Shown: positions 8,856 through 16,477 of the stretch, in pieces
How the letters are laid out: each line of letters begins with the position of its first letter
How positions within the stretch are numbered: position 1 is the stretch's first letter
NCBI GenBank assembly: GCA_964559125.1
Contig: CAZLGW010000030.1
Coordinates: forward strand, 7,057 to 71,056
Origin: Ravibacter sp964559125
GTDB lineage: Bacteria > Bacteroidota > Bacteroidia > Cytophagales > Spirosomataceae
Reading direction: 5' to 3'
DNA: 64,000 bases
Notes under the pieces: generated by a model
The model's input: the letters and a program-made list of their open reading frames with translations, nothing else
Database searches by the model: none
What the model was told of the DNA's origin: nothing
Translations under genes and position numbers: made by a program

Positions 8856-10349
8856 ATGAAAGATTATATAAAAAAGCCGGTATGGTTTCTGCTGCTGGCT
8901 GTTTTCTCCTGTACCGGTTCGCTCGATGAAAAGATCTTCAGTTTTCAGAACCAGGAGAACTTCTACAATAATGCGGAAGAGGCCAACCTGGCGTTGGCAG
9001 GGGTTTACGCTGTTCTCTGGGATTATATCTATAAAGATGGCTACCAGGTGATCCTGGGAGACCTGCCCGGGGAGATACTACATGCCGGGTTGATACGGAA
9101 TGAATTTGATCTCTTCGCCTGGACCATCAGTACGCCTCATTTCGACAATTTATGGATAGCCTGCTACAAGGGAATCAACAGGGCCAATTCACTCATTGAC
9201 CGGATGAATCCCGCTATACCGGCAACTACCCGCAATAATATCGAAGGGCAGGCCAGGTTCCTGAGAGCGTTGTATTATTTTCATCTCGTGAGGGCGTTCG
9301 GAGGTGTGCCTTTGCACATTACCGCAACCGTCGATATGAGCACGGTCGCGCTGCCGAGAAGCTCTGAAGCGGAAGTGTACAGCCAGATCATTGCCGACCT
9401 GAAAGATGCCGAAACCCTGATCGGGCCGTTCAACCAGTCGGCCCATAATGCCGGCTACGCCACCTCCGGGGCTGCCAGGGCGCTGCTTGCGAAGGTATAC
9501 CTCCAGAACCGGCAGTGGGGAGAGGCGGCCTCAAAAGCGAAGGAAGTGATGGATATGGGGGTTTATGACCTCCTGGCCGACTATGGCGAGATCTGGAAAC
9601 CGGAATCGAAGAACGGAAAAGAACAGATTTTCTCCGTTCAGAACGGGAGCAGCAGCAATGTGCCGAATATGGGCGACAATACCTATTTCTGGATGGCGCT
9701 GCCAAAGATAACGATCGGAAGCAGCCAGGTGGAATTTGCGCTCGAAGGAAACTATCGCGCAGAAGGTGATACTGCGCTTTTCAGGAAGGAACCACGGACT
9801 TACAGGCTCTGGCAATCGATGCGTAACGTCATGCCTTACTACTTCCCTGTCAACTCCTATACCGCTGTGACAGATACAGTCAGCCTTATACGCCCCTATG
9901 TGGTCAAATACTTTCACCCCGATATGACGACCAAGCTGCTTAAAAGCGGGGTCAATTCGACTATTCTCCGGTATTCGGACATTTTGCTTACCTATGCGGA
10001 AGCTGTAAACGAGCAGAGCGGACCTAATGCGGAAGCGCTTGAAGCACTCAACAAAGTGAGGCGCAGGGCGAGGGGAGCCGGAACGGTGTTTGAGCAGGAT
10101 CAGAGCGTTTATCCCGAGATTGCTCAGGGTATTTCGAAGGAATCCCTCCGTGAAATCCTGCTGGCCGAGCGCGGGCGTGAGCTGGTAGGAGAGGGTGAAC
10201 GGCGAAACGATCTTAACCGTTACGGACTGCTCCTGAAGGCCGCTGCCGATCAGGGGGCCGTCAATGTAAAAGCCGGGTATGTGTTTTATCCGATTCCGAA
10301 CGTTCAGATCGGTCTTAACCCGCTGCTGAAGCAGAATCCTGACTATTGA
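8856..10349 (+). CDS. SusD/RagB-family nutrient-binding outer membrane lipoprotein
   Basis: A 497-residue surface lipoprotein with a signal peptide and lipobox ending at C19 ('LLLAVFSC'). It has the SusD helical TPR-like scaffold: an N-terminal 'EEANLALAGVYAVL', the central 'ARFLRALYYFHLVRAFGGVPL', and a C-terminal 'YSDILLTYAEAVNE' with 'LREILLAERGRELVGEGERRNDL'. It forms the lid of the SusC transporter encoded 60 bases upstream. No glycoside hydrolase, lyase or peptidase follows, so the ligand is unknown. The gene ends before a long inverted repeat. Confidence 0.93.
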   Translation: MKDYIKKPVWFLLLAVFSCTGSLDEKIFSFQNQENFYNNAEEANLALAGVYAVLWDYIYKDGYQVILGDLPGEILHAGLIRNEFDLFAWTISTPHFDNLWIACYKGINRANSLIDRMNPAIPATTRNNIEGQARFLRALYYFHLVRAFGGVPLHITATVDMSTVALPRSSEAEVYSQIIADLKDAETLIGPFNQSAHNAGYATSGAARALLAKVYLQNRQWGEAASKAKEVMDMGVYDLLADYGEIWKPESKNGKEQIFSVQNGSSSNVPNMGDNTYFWMALPKITIGSSQVEFALEGNYRAEGDTALFRKEPRTYRLWQSMRNVMPYYFPVNSYTAVTDTVSLIRPYVVKYFHPDMTTKLLKSGVNSTILRYSDILLTYAEAVNEQSGPNAEALEALNKVRRRARGAGTVFEQDQSVYPEIAQGISKESLREILLAERGRELVGEGERRNDLNRYGLLLKAAADQGAVNVKAGYVFYPIPNVQIGLNPLLKQNPDY

Positions 10350-10395
10350 AAATGTATTACTGCAGGTGTTTTCCCGGCGGAGTCCGGAAATAATG

Positions 10396-10483
10396 AACCA
10401 CGGAGGAACGAAGGACACAGAGGATACACAAAGTAAAGTTTTATCTCTGTGCTATCTTTGTGTCCTTTGTACCTTCTGTGGTT
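10396..10483. repeat. Long imperfect inverted repeat between susD and a DUF1801 gene
   Basis: The arms starting AACCACGGAGG (10396) and ending CTTCTGTGGTT (10483) pair over about 38 bases with roughly 80 percent identity and a tiny loop. Inside, GGACACAGAGG-like words recur. It sits between converging genes and may terminate both, although T-runs are absent. Similar-looking 'aaccac.gaggacac' inverted repeats are common dispersed elements in bacteria (recalled, not searched). Confidence 0.6.
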
Positions 10484-10513
10484 AACACAACGCAGACGCA
10501 CTCTGGCACGGAA

Positions 10514-10939
10514 CTACTTCCCGTACTTTGCCCGCATATAGCTGACCGTTTCCATTATTAACCTTTTAAGAGCTTCCGGGTTTATATCCGACAACTTTTT
10601 AACGTATATACAGGCTTTGCCCATTTTGAATTTGCCAAGGTCTTTCAGGAGGTGCTCATGTTCCGGAGATCCGGTATAAACGTAGAGTGAAATAGCGGCT
10701 TTTCTGGGAGAGAATCCTACTATAGGCCAGTCTCCTTCCTGGCGGCTTTTTTCTGATTTGTAGTGATAAGTGCCAAAGCCGATGATCGATGGCCCCCACA
10801 TCTTTGGTTCTTCTCCGGTGAGCTCCCGCATCAGGTTTACGAGTTCAAAACTGTCTTTCTTTTTTTGTTCTGTGTCGGCGAACGACCGGATGAATTCTTC
10901 CACATCGTGGCCGGTAGGCCGTGTTTTAATTTCGCTCAT
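10514..10939 (-). CDS. DUF1801 (YdhG-like) domain protein
   Basis: A 141-residue cytoplasmic protein. It shows the DUF1801 pattern: an N-terminal helix pair ('VEEFIRSFADTEQKKKDSFE'), then 'MWGPSIIGFGTYHYK', 'IVGFSPRKAAISLYVY', and a C-terminal 'GKACIYVKKLSDINPEALKR'. The fold is frataxin-like in known members; the function is unknown. It is probably monocistronic and is divergent from the aquaporin gene. A second, shorter DUF1801 protein lies at 24943-25302 and is not closely similar. Confidence 0.8.
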   Translation of the reverse strand: MSEIKTRPTGHDVEEFIRSFADTEQKKKDSFELVNLMRELTGEEPKMWGPSIIGFGTYHYKSEKSRQEGDWPIVGFSPRKAAISLYVYTGSPEHEHLLKDLGKFKMGKACIYVKKLSDINPEALKRLIMETVSYMRAKYGK

Positions 10940-11019
10940 TTTTGCTGGTGTTAGATTGTCCTGTATTTTTTAAATAAAATCACAAACTTTTAATATTTTA
11001 CCGCCTATATTGTGACCAA

Positions 11020-11033
11020 TTGCCGTTCGGCAA
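11020..11033. promoter_or_regulatory. Small inverted repeat in the DUF1801-aquaporin gap
   Basis: TTGCCG-TT-CGGCAA is a perfect 6-2-6 inverted repeat 37 bases upstream of the aquaporin start, in a divergent gap without an obvious consensus promoter. It could be an operator, but a repeat this short can arise by chance. Confidence 0.2.
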
Positions 11034-11069
11034 AGTCATAATAAAGTTCTACAAATTTTCACCTATTTT

Positions 11070-11759
11070 ATGACAGATATGAAAAAGTATACTGCTGAGC
11101 TGATCGGTACGGCGGTCTTGGTTCTTATGGGCTGTGGCAGCGCCGTAATCGCGGGCAGCCAGATCGGGTTTGCGGGTATTTCGCTCGCGTTTGGTCTTGC
11201 AGTCCTGGTGATGGTCTATTCGATCGGCCCTATATCGGGATGCCATATCAATCCTGCTATAACGATTGCCATGCTGGTTTCTGGGAAGATCAGCGCGAAA
11301 GATTCGGCTTTTTATATAGGAGCCCAGGTAATCGGGGCGCTTCTGGGCGCGTGGATCCTATACCTGATAGCAAGCGGGATGCCCGGGTATGACCTGGCTG
11401 TAAACGGACTGGGGCAGAATGGGTATGATGAAGCCTCGCCCGGGAAATTCACGTTTGGCGCAGGTTTCCTGGCTGAAGTGGTGCTTACTTTCATATTCCT
11501 GATCGTCATATTCGGTGCTACGGATAAGCTTGCTCCCAGCGGGTTTGCCGGGGTTGCCATAGGGCTCGCATTAGTACTGATCCACCTGGTAGGTATACCC
11601 ATTACCGGTACTTCGGTTAATCCTGCGAGGAGCCTTGGTCCTGCTTTGCTGGTAGGAGGGACTGCCCTCGCCCAGGTTTGGGTATTTATAGTGGCGCCGG
11701 TTATAGGCGGGGTTCTGGCTGCGGTTGTTTGGAACGGGCTGCTGAAAAGTAAGGATTGA
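11070..11759 (+). CDS. aqpZ: Aquaporin Z-type water channel
   Basis: A 229-residue inner-membrane protein with six helices and two half-helices. The two pore motifs are NPA at 61-63 (in 'SGCHINPAITIA') and NPAR at 184-187 (in 'GTSVNPARSLGPAL'). The selectivity filter residues expected for a water-specific channel are all present: F41, H172, T181 and R187. The first motif reads CHINPA where E. coli AqpZ has GHFNPA. The start could equally be the ATG at 11079. The gene is followed by a repeat-rich region and faces the flavin-protein operon. Confidence 0.93.
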   Translation: MTDMKKYTAELIGTAVLVLMGCGSAVIAGSQIGFAGISLAFGLAVLVMVYSIGPISGCHINPAITIAMLVSGKISAKDSAFYIGAQVIGALLGAWILYLIASGMPGYDLAVNGLGQNGYDEASPGKFTFGAGFLAEVVLTFIFLIVIFGATDKLAPSGFAGVAIGLALVLIHLVGIPITGTSVNPARSLGPALLVGGTALAQVWVFIVAPVIGGVLAAVVWNGLLKSKD

Positions 11760-11810
11760 GGGAGATAGCCACGGTGGGAACAAGTCAACTATAAAGGACA
11801 CGGAGTTTAT

Positions 11811-11906
11811 GCTCTCCCTCGTCTCACGACGAAAGAAAATGATCTTTTTTGTGCCGGTCAGAGACCGGCTTTCGCTCTTTCACCGTCCGAAGACGGGAAA
11901 GAGCTT
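11811..11906. repeat. Modular hairpin repeat, copy A
   Basis: This 96-base element is the reverse complement of most of 23718-23841. Shared modules, read on the plus strand here, are GCTCTCCCTCGTCTCA, then GCCGGTCAGAGACCGGC, then CTCTTTCACCGTC...GACGGGAAAGAG. Each forms its own hairpin around a GTCT/AGAC-like core. The CCGGGTC...GACCCGG module present in the other copy is missing here. It lies between the converging aquaporin gene and the flavin operon. Confidence 0.75.
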
Positions 11907-11948
11907 CTCTTTGTGCCTTGGTTATTGTTATTCGTCTAAAATCTCCTC

Positions 11949-13025
11949 TTACTTCCCCTGTTTCACCGCAGCCAGAAACCCTCTTGCAACACTTTCCAAT
12001 TGCGGATTACCTGATTTCTCCAGCTTCTTTATTTTTTCAATGACTTCCGGCGATTGCTCTTTTGCGACAGCCAGAACCGGGATCAGCGAGCTCAGAAACC
12101 AGGCATTATTCTGTTCCAGGTCTGCAGCAAGCGTCTTATAAAGTTTTTCGTGCAATGTCTTCAGGCCGGAAGCCGACTGAAGGAAGCGGTTTTTGTCGGG
12201 GATAGTCCATTGTCGATAAACCGACGCTACTTCTGCCTGTATTTCCGGGCTGTCGAGTGGTAAGATCCCTATTGCTTTGAAGGCGCTGCTTTTGAGCGCC
12301 ATGTCAGGGTGGTTCAGCCCTTTGAGTATCACTGAAACGAGGCCGGGATTAATAGCCAGGCTCCCGGAAGCGATCCCGTCGATGAGGAATGCGAGATACT
12401 CCGGGGTTTCATCCCGGAGAGAGGCTGAAAGCGCCTGCGGGTTTTCGTTAAGGTACCGGTAAGTGAGCAATGCCAGTTGCTCACCTTCTCCCAGGTGGAT
12501 CAGGTGCCACATCGTATAGGTCGTATAGACAGCATCCTTAACCGAGGCATCGGCTATTACTTTCTTGGTGGCACCCGTTGTGGCGTCTACGCCCTCTTTC
12601 TTTTCGTCGACAAGCTCATCAAATTCGAACTCTCTTAAGGGCGACCATTCATCCCTCAGCACTGATTCGAGCTTCCGGTAGTCGAAATCCGAAAAGTCGG
12701 AATGGTCGGTTTTGGTGAGATTTTCGGCGAAAACTTCCACTCCCAGGTATTTTCCGTCGCCGGTCCAGTAAATGCCTATATCGATAGGGCGGCATTCACC
12801 GGTAAGGCAGACTTCGGTAAAAAGCCTGCGGTACCAGTAAATGCCGCCGTTATCAGTGTGAAGCAAAAGGTCAACCCGGACATTCCGGCCTTTGTCGTCT
12901 GTTATTTCAAACTCTCCCGCCTGTTTTTGCAGACTTTCCCGGGGGATAGACCCGCTCCTGTAAAAAACAGGATCGTCGGTAGCGGGCCGGCTAAACCAAA
13001 ACAGCAGGACGACAAGCAGCCACAT
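11949..13025 (-). CDS. Exported protein with a covalent-FMN attachment motif and a helical-repeat C-terminus
   Basis: A 358-residue protein with a short hydrophobic N-terminus (1-12) likely to act as an export signal. A Cys pair lies in 'EVCLTGECRP' (C73, C78), and 'LTKTDHSDFSDFDYRKL' lies at about 103-119. D147-A-T-T-G-A-T153 matches the ApbE flavinylation motif Dxx(S/T)GA(S/T), which would place FMN on T153. 'VYTTYTMWHL' follows. From about 190 onward the chain is alpha-helical and HEAT-like. It starts one base after the stop of the two-domain FAD protein upstream, so the two are translationally coupled. The likely role is a periplasmic electron carrier or partner of that enzyme. The motif is seen; the FMN and the partnership are inferred. 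No ApbE gene is in the window. Confidence 0.7.
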   Translation of the reverse strand: MWLLVVLLFWFSRPATDDPVFYRSGSIPRESLQKQAGEFEITDDKGRNVRVDLLLHTDNGGIYWYRRLFTEVCLTGECRPIDIGIYWTGDGKYLGVEVFAENLTKTDHSDFSDFDYRKLESVLRDEWSPLREFEFDELVDEKKEGVDATTGATKKVIADASVKDAVYTTYTMWHLIHLGEGEQLALLTYRYLNENPQALSASLRDETPEYLAFLIDGIASGSLAINPGLVSVILKGLNHPDMALKSSAFKAIGILPLDSPEIQAEVASVYRQWTIPDKNRFLQSASGLKTLHEKLYKTLAADLEQNNAWFLSSLIPVLAVAKEQSPEVIEKIKKLEKSGNPQLESVARGFLAAVKQGK

Positions 13026-13026
13026 T

Positions 13027-16000
13027 TTATACTTCCAGGGTTTTGCCGAATCTGACTGTCTTGCGCGGGAATGAAAGCCCGGCTATAAGTGTTTTCCATT
13101 TTTTTTCATCATAGCCGGCATCCTTGCCTGTCAGGGTGGTGAGTTCCCGGTGAGAAAACACCTTAAAGTCATAGTGGATATCTCCGAGGTAGTCGGCCAG
13201 CAGGTCATAGCCTTTGCGGCCACCGCTCCTGGCGAGGGCTGCTGCGATGAACAGCTCGAGGTCGCCTCCGTATACACGCCAGCGCGTCTTTTCAGCCTCT
13301 TTGGTGACATACCCTCCAATGTACTGATCACCGAGTATCCCTGTCAGCGGATCGATAAACTGCTGATCGGGAAGCCTCTCCGCATAGAAGCAGAGATTCA
13401 GGATACGGTTGTGGAAAGGAACCAGCTTCAGGTCGATACGGCCGTCGTAGTAGTTGCTTTCACGTTTCATCATCGGCCCGCCTGAAGTAGTCTTACTCAT
13501 GATGGCGGCAATAAGACTGTTGTATGCGGGGTTTCCTGACATGGCCAGGAGCCCTATGTTCTGGTTGATGCGCCAATAGTGGCCTTCCAGGACGTTATGC
13601 TCGCGTCCGCGGATGAGATCGTAGTTGTCAACGAAATCGGCAGGGTATCCTTTGGCGGTTTCTTCCTTATACAGTTTTTCCAGCTCTTCGGCGATCAGCT
13701 CATTCCCCAGCGACTCCCCGAACCAGGCAAGTGATTTGGCAATCAGTAACCGTCCTTCGGCCGGGGCAGACCCAAGTGCGGCCTTGAGCTTCGGCACCGC
13801 CTTTTGCCGCGACAGCTTGATCACCTCGTAGAGGTATTCCCTTTTTCCGGAACTCAACTCCGCGATCCGGCGTTGGACCTCTTCGTCTTTATCGAGCCTG
13901 TTGCCTGCAGGTTTACTGAGAAAGCCTTCCGGGTAATAGCCGAGTGCATCCCATTCCTTCTGCAGGGCCGACACGTTGTAATCCCTGGCCCGGGTGCCTT
14001 TCCATGCCAGGTCGGCGCTGATATGGCCGGTAAGATAGCCGAGTACGATCAGGTCGGCGGTCATACGGGTAAACTGGAGCGCGGTATGGGTCTGGCTGAA
14101 TCCTCTTCCTGAGATCAGCAGACCATCGATCTTTTCAGGAACGATGCTCCGGTAAGGAATCTCCAGGACCACATCGTTGGAGTGGGGGAGGAGGAATCCG
14201 CATCGGGTGAATTCGGTTACGCCTACATAGTGAGGATCGAAATCGGAGCTGGCCAGCACAAGGGCATCCTCAAAATGGGTGCCTTCTACTGCATCAAGCA
14301 GATCCAGCTCGTAAACTCCTTTTATGCGCCTGAGTTCGCGCAGGGCCAGCATCGGGTGGAAATCGTAAAAGTGGGCTTCGTAGTGGGAAAGAAAAAGCCC
14401 CCTCTGTAATTCACCGACCTTAGTGGTATTGAGAAGGTCGTAGTCACGGTTTGTATCTGTCGGCATTTTGCCGGCCCCTTTGATGTCCCACTGGCTGTAA
14501 TTCTGGGTTTTATTGGCCCTTGAATCGCCGATTTCGAAAGCTGCGCCCGCAAAGTCGGCCAGATCGCCGTCGCCGGTAGCATCGATCGAGATGTCTCCCG
14601 TGATTAGTTTCAGCTCCGAATCGTGACAGATAACGGCTCCTTTCAGGGTATCGGCCTCTTTCAGGGCGCCGCAAAGAATGGCACGCCCGAGGAACTCCCC
14701 GTTTCTGTCGAGCGTATGCATACGCAGGTATTGCATGCGCCCCATTTTCGAGGTCATATTGGAGGCAGTAGCAAGCTGGTTGGCTTCGGCCGACTGCTGC
14801 TTGAAAAACTTCTGTTGCTGGTACCCGTGGTAGTATCCCATCACACCGGCTACCGTTTTAGTCCCTCCCAGCTCATTGAAATAGTCGAAAACAACCGTTT
14901 TTGCACCTTTTTCCAGGGCTCCCAGGGCTACCATACTCCCGGATGTCCCTCCGCCGGCCACTACCACCTGGTAGGCGCTTTTACCCGGCAGCAGCCTCCA
15001 GTCGAATGTGCATCTTTGAAGTGGAATGATCAGGCCAGGCTCATCTATTTCTTCAAAAGCAATATCCTTACGGGTAATCGTGCCACCGGGCAGGTGCAGC
15101 TGTGCGAGAACCGTATCTTTTGTCGCACTGCCTGTTGATTTTACCGCCGCTTCGGCTGCAGACCTTGCTTTCAGTACGTCGGCACAGGAGCGCACGGGGA
15201 TGTCTTCTAGTATATAGTGTGATTTCAGGGCAGGGACAGGCAGTTTTCTATTGGCCATATCGTAGCTGCATTCCCAGGCTAGTTGCTGGATGACAGCTTT
15301 GCCCAGAGTCGGATCGAGCGAATGCAGCTGCCTGCCTATTTTATCCGTGATCCTCCTGGCTTTGTGCTCGGTTTCATCTATAGTCAGCCCTTTGGAATCA
15401 AAAGAAAACTCGAGAAATACCTGGTGGGAAGCATGCTTGCCGGGATGGAGATGAATTTTATTACCGAGTGTTCCCAGGGTGGCGGGTACATCGACACTTT
15501 TCCCTACCGGATCCTGTGCATTCCATATTTCGAGCGTATAAGTAGCAGTATCGGGAGAGGAGTTCGCACCCGACAATTTCCGGCTGAATAACCTGGAATC
15601 GCCGGCATCCAGGAAATTGGAACATTTTACGGCGTAGGTCCCCTGCTTGGTAGCCAGCAGGGCTCCGGATACCTTTCCTCTGTCAGCAAAAAGCCCGCAT
15701 ACGTCGGTCATCAGCAGGACATCGACTTTCCCGACCAGTACATTGCGGAGAAGGCCTTTTTTGAGGCTACCGGCCATCAGGGTCAGTTCGCTGCCGAGTA
15801 TCCCCTCAGGCGAAGCTTTTGTATTATGAATTTCAGCCTTTTCTCCTTCAGGCGTGAAAAGCTGCTTTAATTCGGTGCTAAACTGATCGAATCCGGCTTT
15901 ATCGAGAAAAAAGCGGCTTTTAGCGGTGAGTTCGTAGCCCAGCGCGCTCCTGCGTTCTACCAGGAGAACCCGTTTGCCTGATTTTGCCGCATACATGGCG

Positions 16001-16176
16001 GCAAAGTAACCGGCCAGTCCGCCCCCGTTTACCAGCAGGTCGTAGGAACCGGATTGAGGCTGCCCGCTGAACTGGCGGTTGATTTCAGCCCTTGCGCTTA
16101 CGCCCAGCAATCCTGGCGCCAGCATGATCGCGCCTGTGGCAGGCAGGCTGAGGCTCAGAAAATCCCGTCTTTTCAT
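13027..16176 (-). CDS. Exported FAD-dependent oxidoreductase with two FAD-binding domains
   Basis: A 1049-residue protein with a twin-arginine-type leader ('MKRRDFLSLSL' then a hydrophobic stretch to about 30). A first Rossmann site lies at 44-73 ('YDLLVNGGGLAGYFAAMYA', ending 'VLLVE'). A second lies at 402-431 ('YQVVVAGGGTSGSMVALGA') and continues into 'ELGGTKTVAGVMGYYHG', typical of the FAD_oxidored family (PF12831), with 'DATGDGDLADFAGAAFEIGD' further on. The C-terminal third is helical and HEAT-like. The family oxidises or reduces small organic substrates; the substrate here is unknown. It lies downstream of susD and is coupled to the FMN-motif gene, so it probably belongs to the uptake locus. 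Two complete nucleotide-binding folds in one chain are unusual. Confidence 0.85.
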   Translation of the reverse strand: MKRRDFLSLSLPATGAIMLAPGLLGVSARAEINRQFSGQPQSGSYDLLVNGGGLAGYFAAMYAAKSGKRVLLVERRSALGYELTAKSRFFLDKAGFDQFSTELKQLFTPEGEKAEIHNTKASPEGILGSELTLMAGSLKKGLLRNVLVGKVDVLLMTDVCGLFADRGKVSGALLATKQGTYAVKCSNFLDAGDSRLFSRKLSGANSSPDTATYTLEIWNAQDPVGKSVDVPATLGTLGNKIHLHPGKHASHQVFLEFSFDSKGLTIDETEHKARRITDKIGRQLHSLDPTLGKAVIQQLAWECSYDMANRKLPVPALKSHYILEDIPVRSCADVLKARSAAEAAVKSTGSATKDTVLAQLHLPGGTITRKDIAFEEIDEPGLIIPLQRCTFDWRLLPGKSAYQVVVAGGGTSGSMVALGALEKGAKTVVFDYFNELGGTKTVAGVMGYYHGYQQQKFFKQQSAEANQLATASNMTSKMGRMQYLRMHTLDRNGEFLGRAILCGALKEADTLKGAVICHDSELKLITGDISIDATGDGDLADFAGAAFEIGDSRANKTQNYSQWDIKGAGKMPTDTNRDYDLLNTTKVGELQRGLFLSHYEAHFYDFHPMLALRELRRIKGVYELDLLDAVEGTHFEDALVLASSDFDPHYVGVTEFTRCGFLLPHSNDVVLEIPYRSIVPEKIDGLLISGRGFSQTHTALQFTRMTADLIVLGYLTGHISADLAWKGTRARDYNVSALQKEWDALGYYPEGFLSKPAGNRLDKDEEVQRRIAELSSGKREYLYEVIKLSRQKAVPKLKAALGSAPAEGRLLIAKSLAWFGESLGNELIAEELEKLYKEETAKGYPADFVDNYDLIRGREHNVLEGHYWRINQNIGLLAMSGNPAYNSLIAAIMSKTTSGGPMMKRESNYYDGRIDLKLVPFHNRILNLCFYAERLPDQQFIDPLTGILGDQYIGGYVTKEAEKTRWRVYGGDLELFIAAALARSGGRKGYDLLADYLGDIHYDFKVFSHRELTTLTGKDAGYDEKKWKTLIAGLSFPRKTVRFGKTLEV

Positions 16177-16321
16177 TTGTACAATAAAATGTTATTAGCC
16201 GCCAGCCCCTGTTCATCGATGGCGGGCGGCGTATCGCTTTGTGCACAGTTCGCCGCCTGGCTGACATCTGAATTCTGACTGCTCATGGCTATTCACTTGT
16301 ATAAAAGGCTTGAGGTATAAA

Positions 16322-16329
16322 CAAAGATA
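16322..16329 (-). promoter_or_regulatory. Possible -7 box upstream of the FAD oxidoreductase
   Basis: The minus strand reads TATCTTTG, an exact TAnnTTTG match, about 145 bases upstream of the oxidoreductase start. No good TTG box lies about 20 bases further upstream, so this is weak. It lies just after the terminator of susD and could give the flavin genes their own transcript. Confidence 0.25.
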
Positions 16330-16400
16330 AAGAATCTCCCGGTATGATCCTACACAGAAGAAGATCCGGCTCCTTTAGTGAATTCGGGGGGAATGATAAT

Positions 16401-16440
16401 ATAAAACGAAAACGGGGCATCGTAAAAATACAATGCCCCG
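16401..16440 (-). terminator. Terminator after susD
   Basis: On the minus strand CGGGGCAT (16440-16433) pairs with ATGCCCCG (16420-16413) across a 12-base loop. A T-rich run (16412-16401) follows. It lies 38 bases after the susD stop. Confidence 0.7.
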
Positions 16441-16477
16441 GATATTCATATGATAATGACCTAAGCGATCTGAATTG

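Larger units (their letters stand above)
16177..16477. other. Gap between susD and the FAD oxidoreductase gene
   Basis: This 301-base stretch on the minus-strand operon holds no credible gene. It contains the susD terminator (16401-16440) and a weak -7 box (16322-16329). The terminator suggests that the flavin genes are at least partly transcribed separately from susCD. Confidence 0.5.

Noticed and set aside
9531..10418. A 295-residue open frame antisense to the first susD
   Set aside because: SusD motifs on the plus strand are complete; the antisense product shows no family motif or signal.
13027..16176. Fumarate/urocanate reductase-type flavocytochrome partner for the FMN-motif protein
   Set aside because: The second FAD domain fits FAD_oxidored (PF12831) rather than FAD_binding_2, and the substrate residues of fumarate reductases were not seen; left as an oxidoreductase of unknown substrate.
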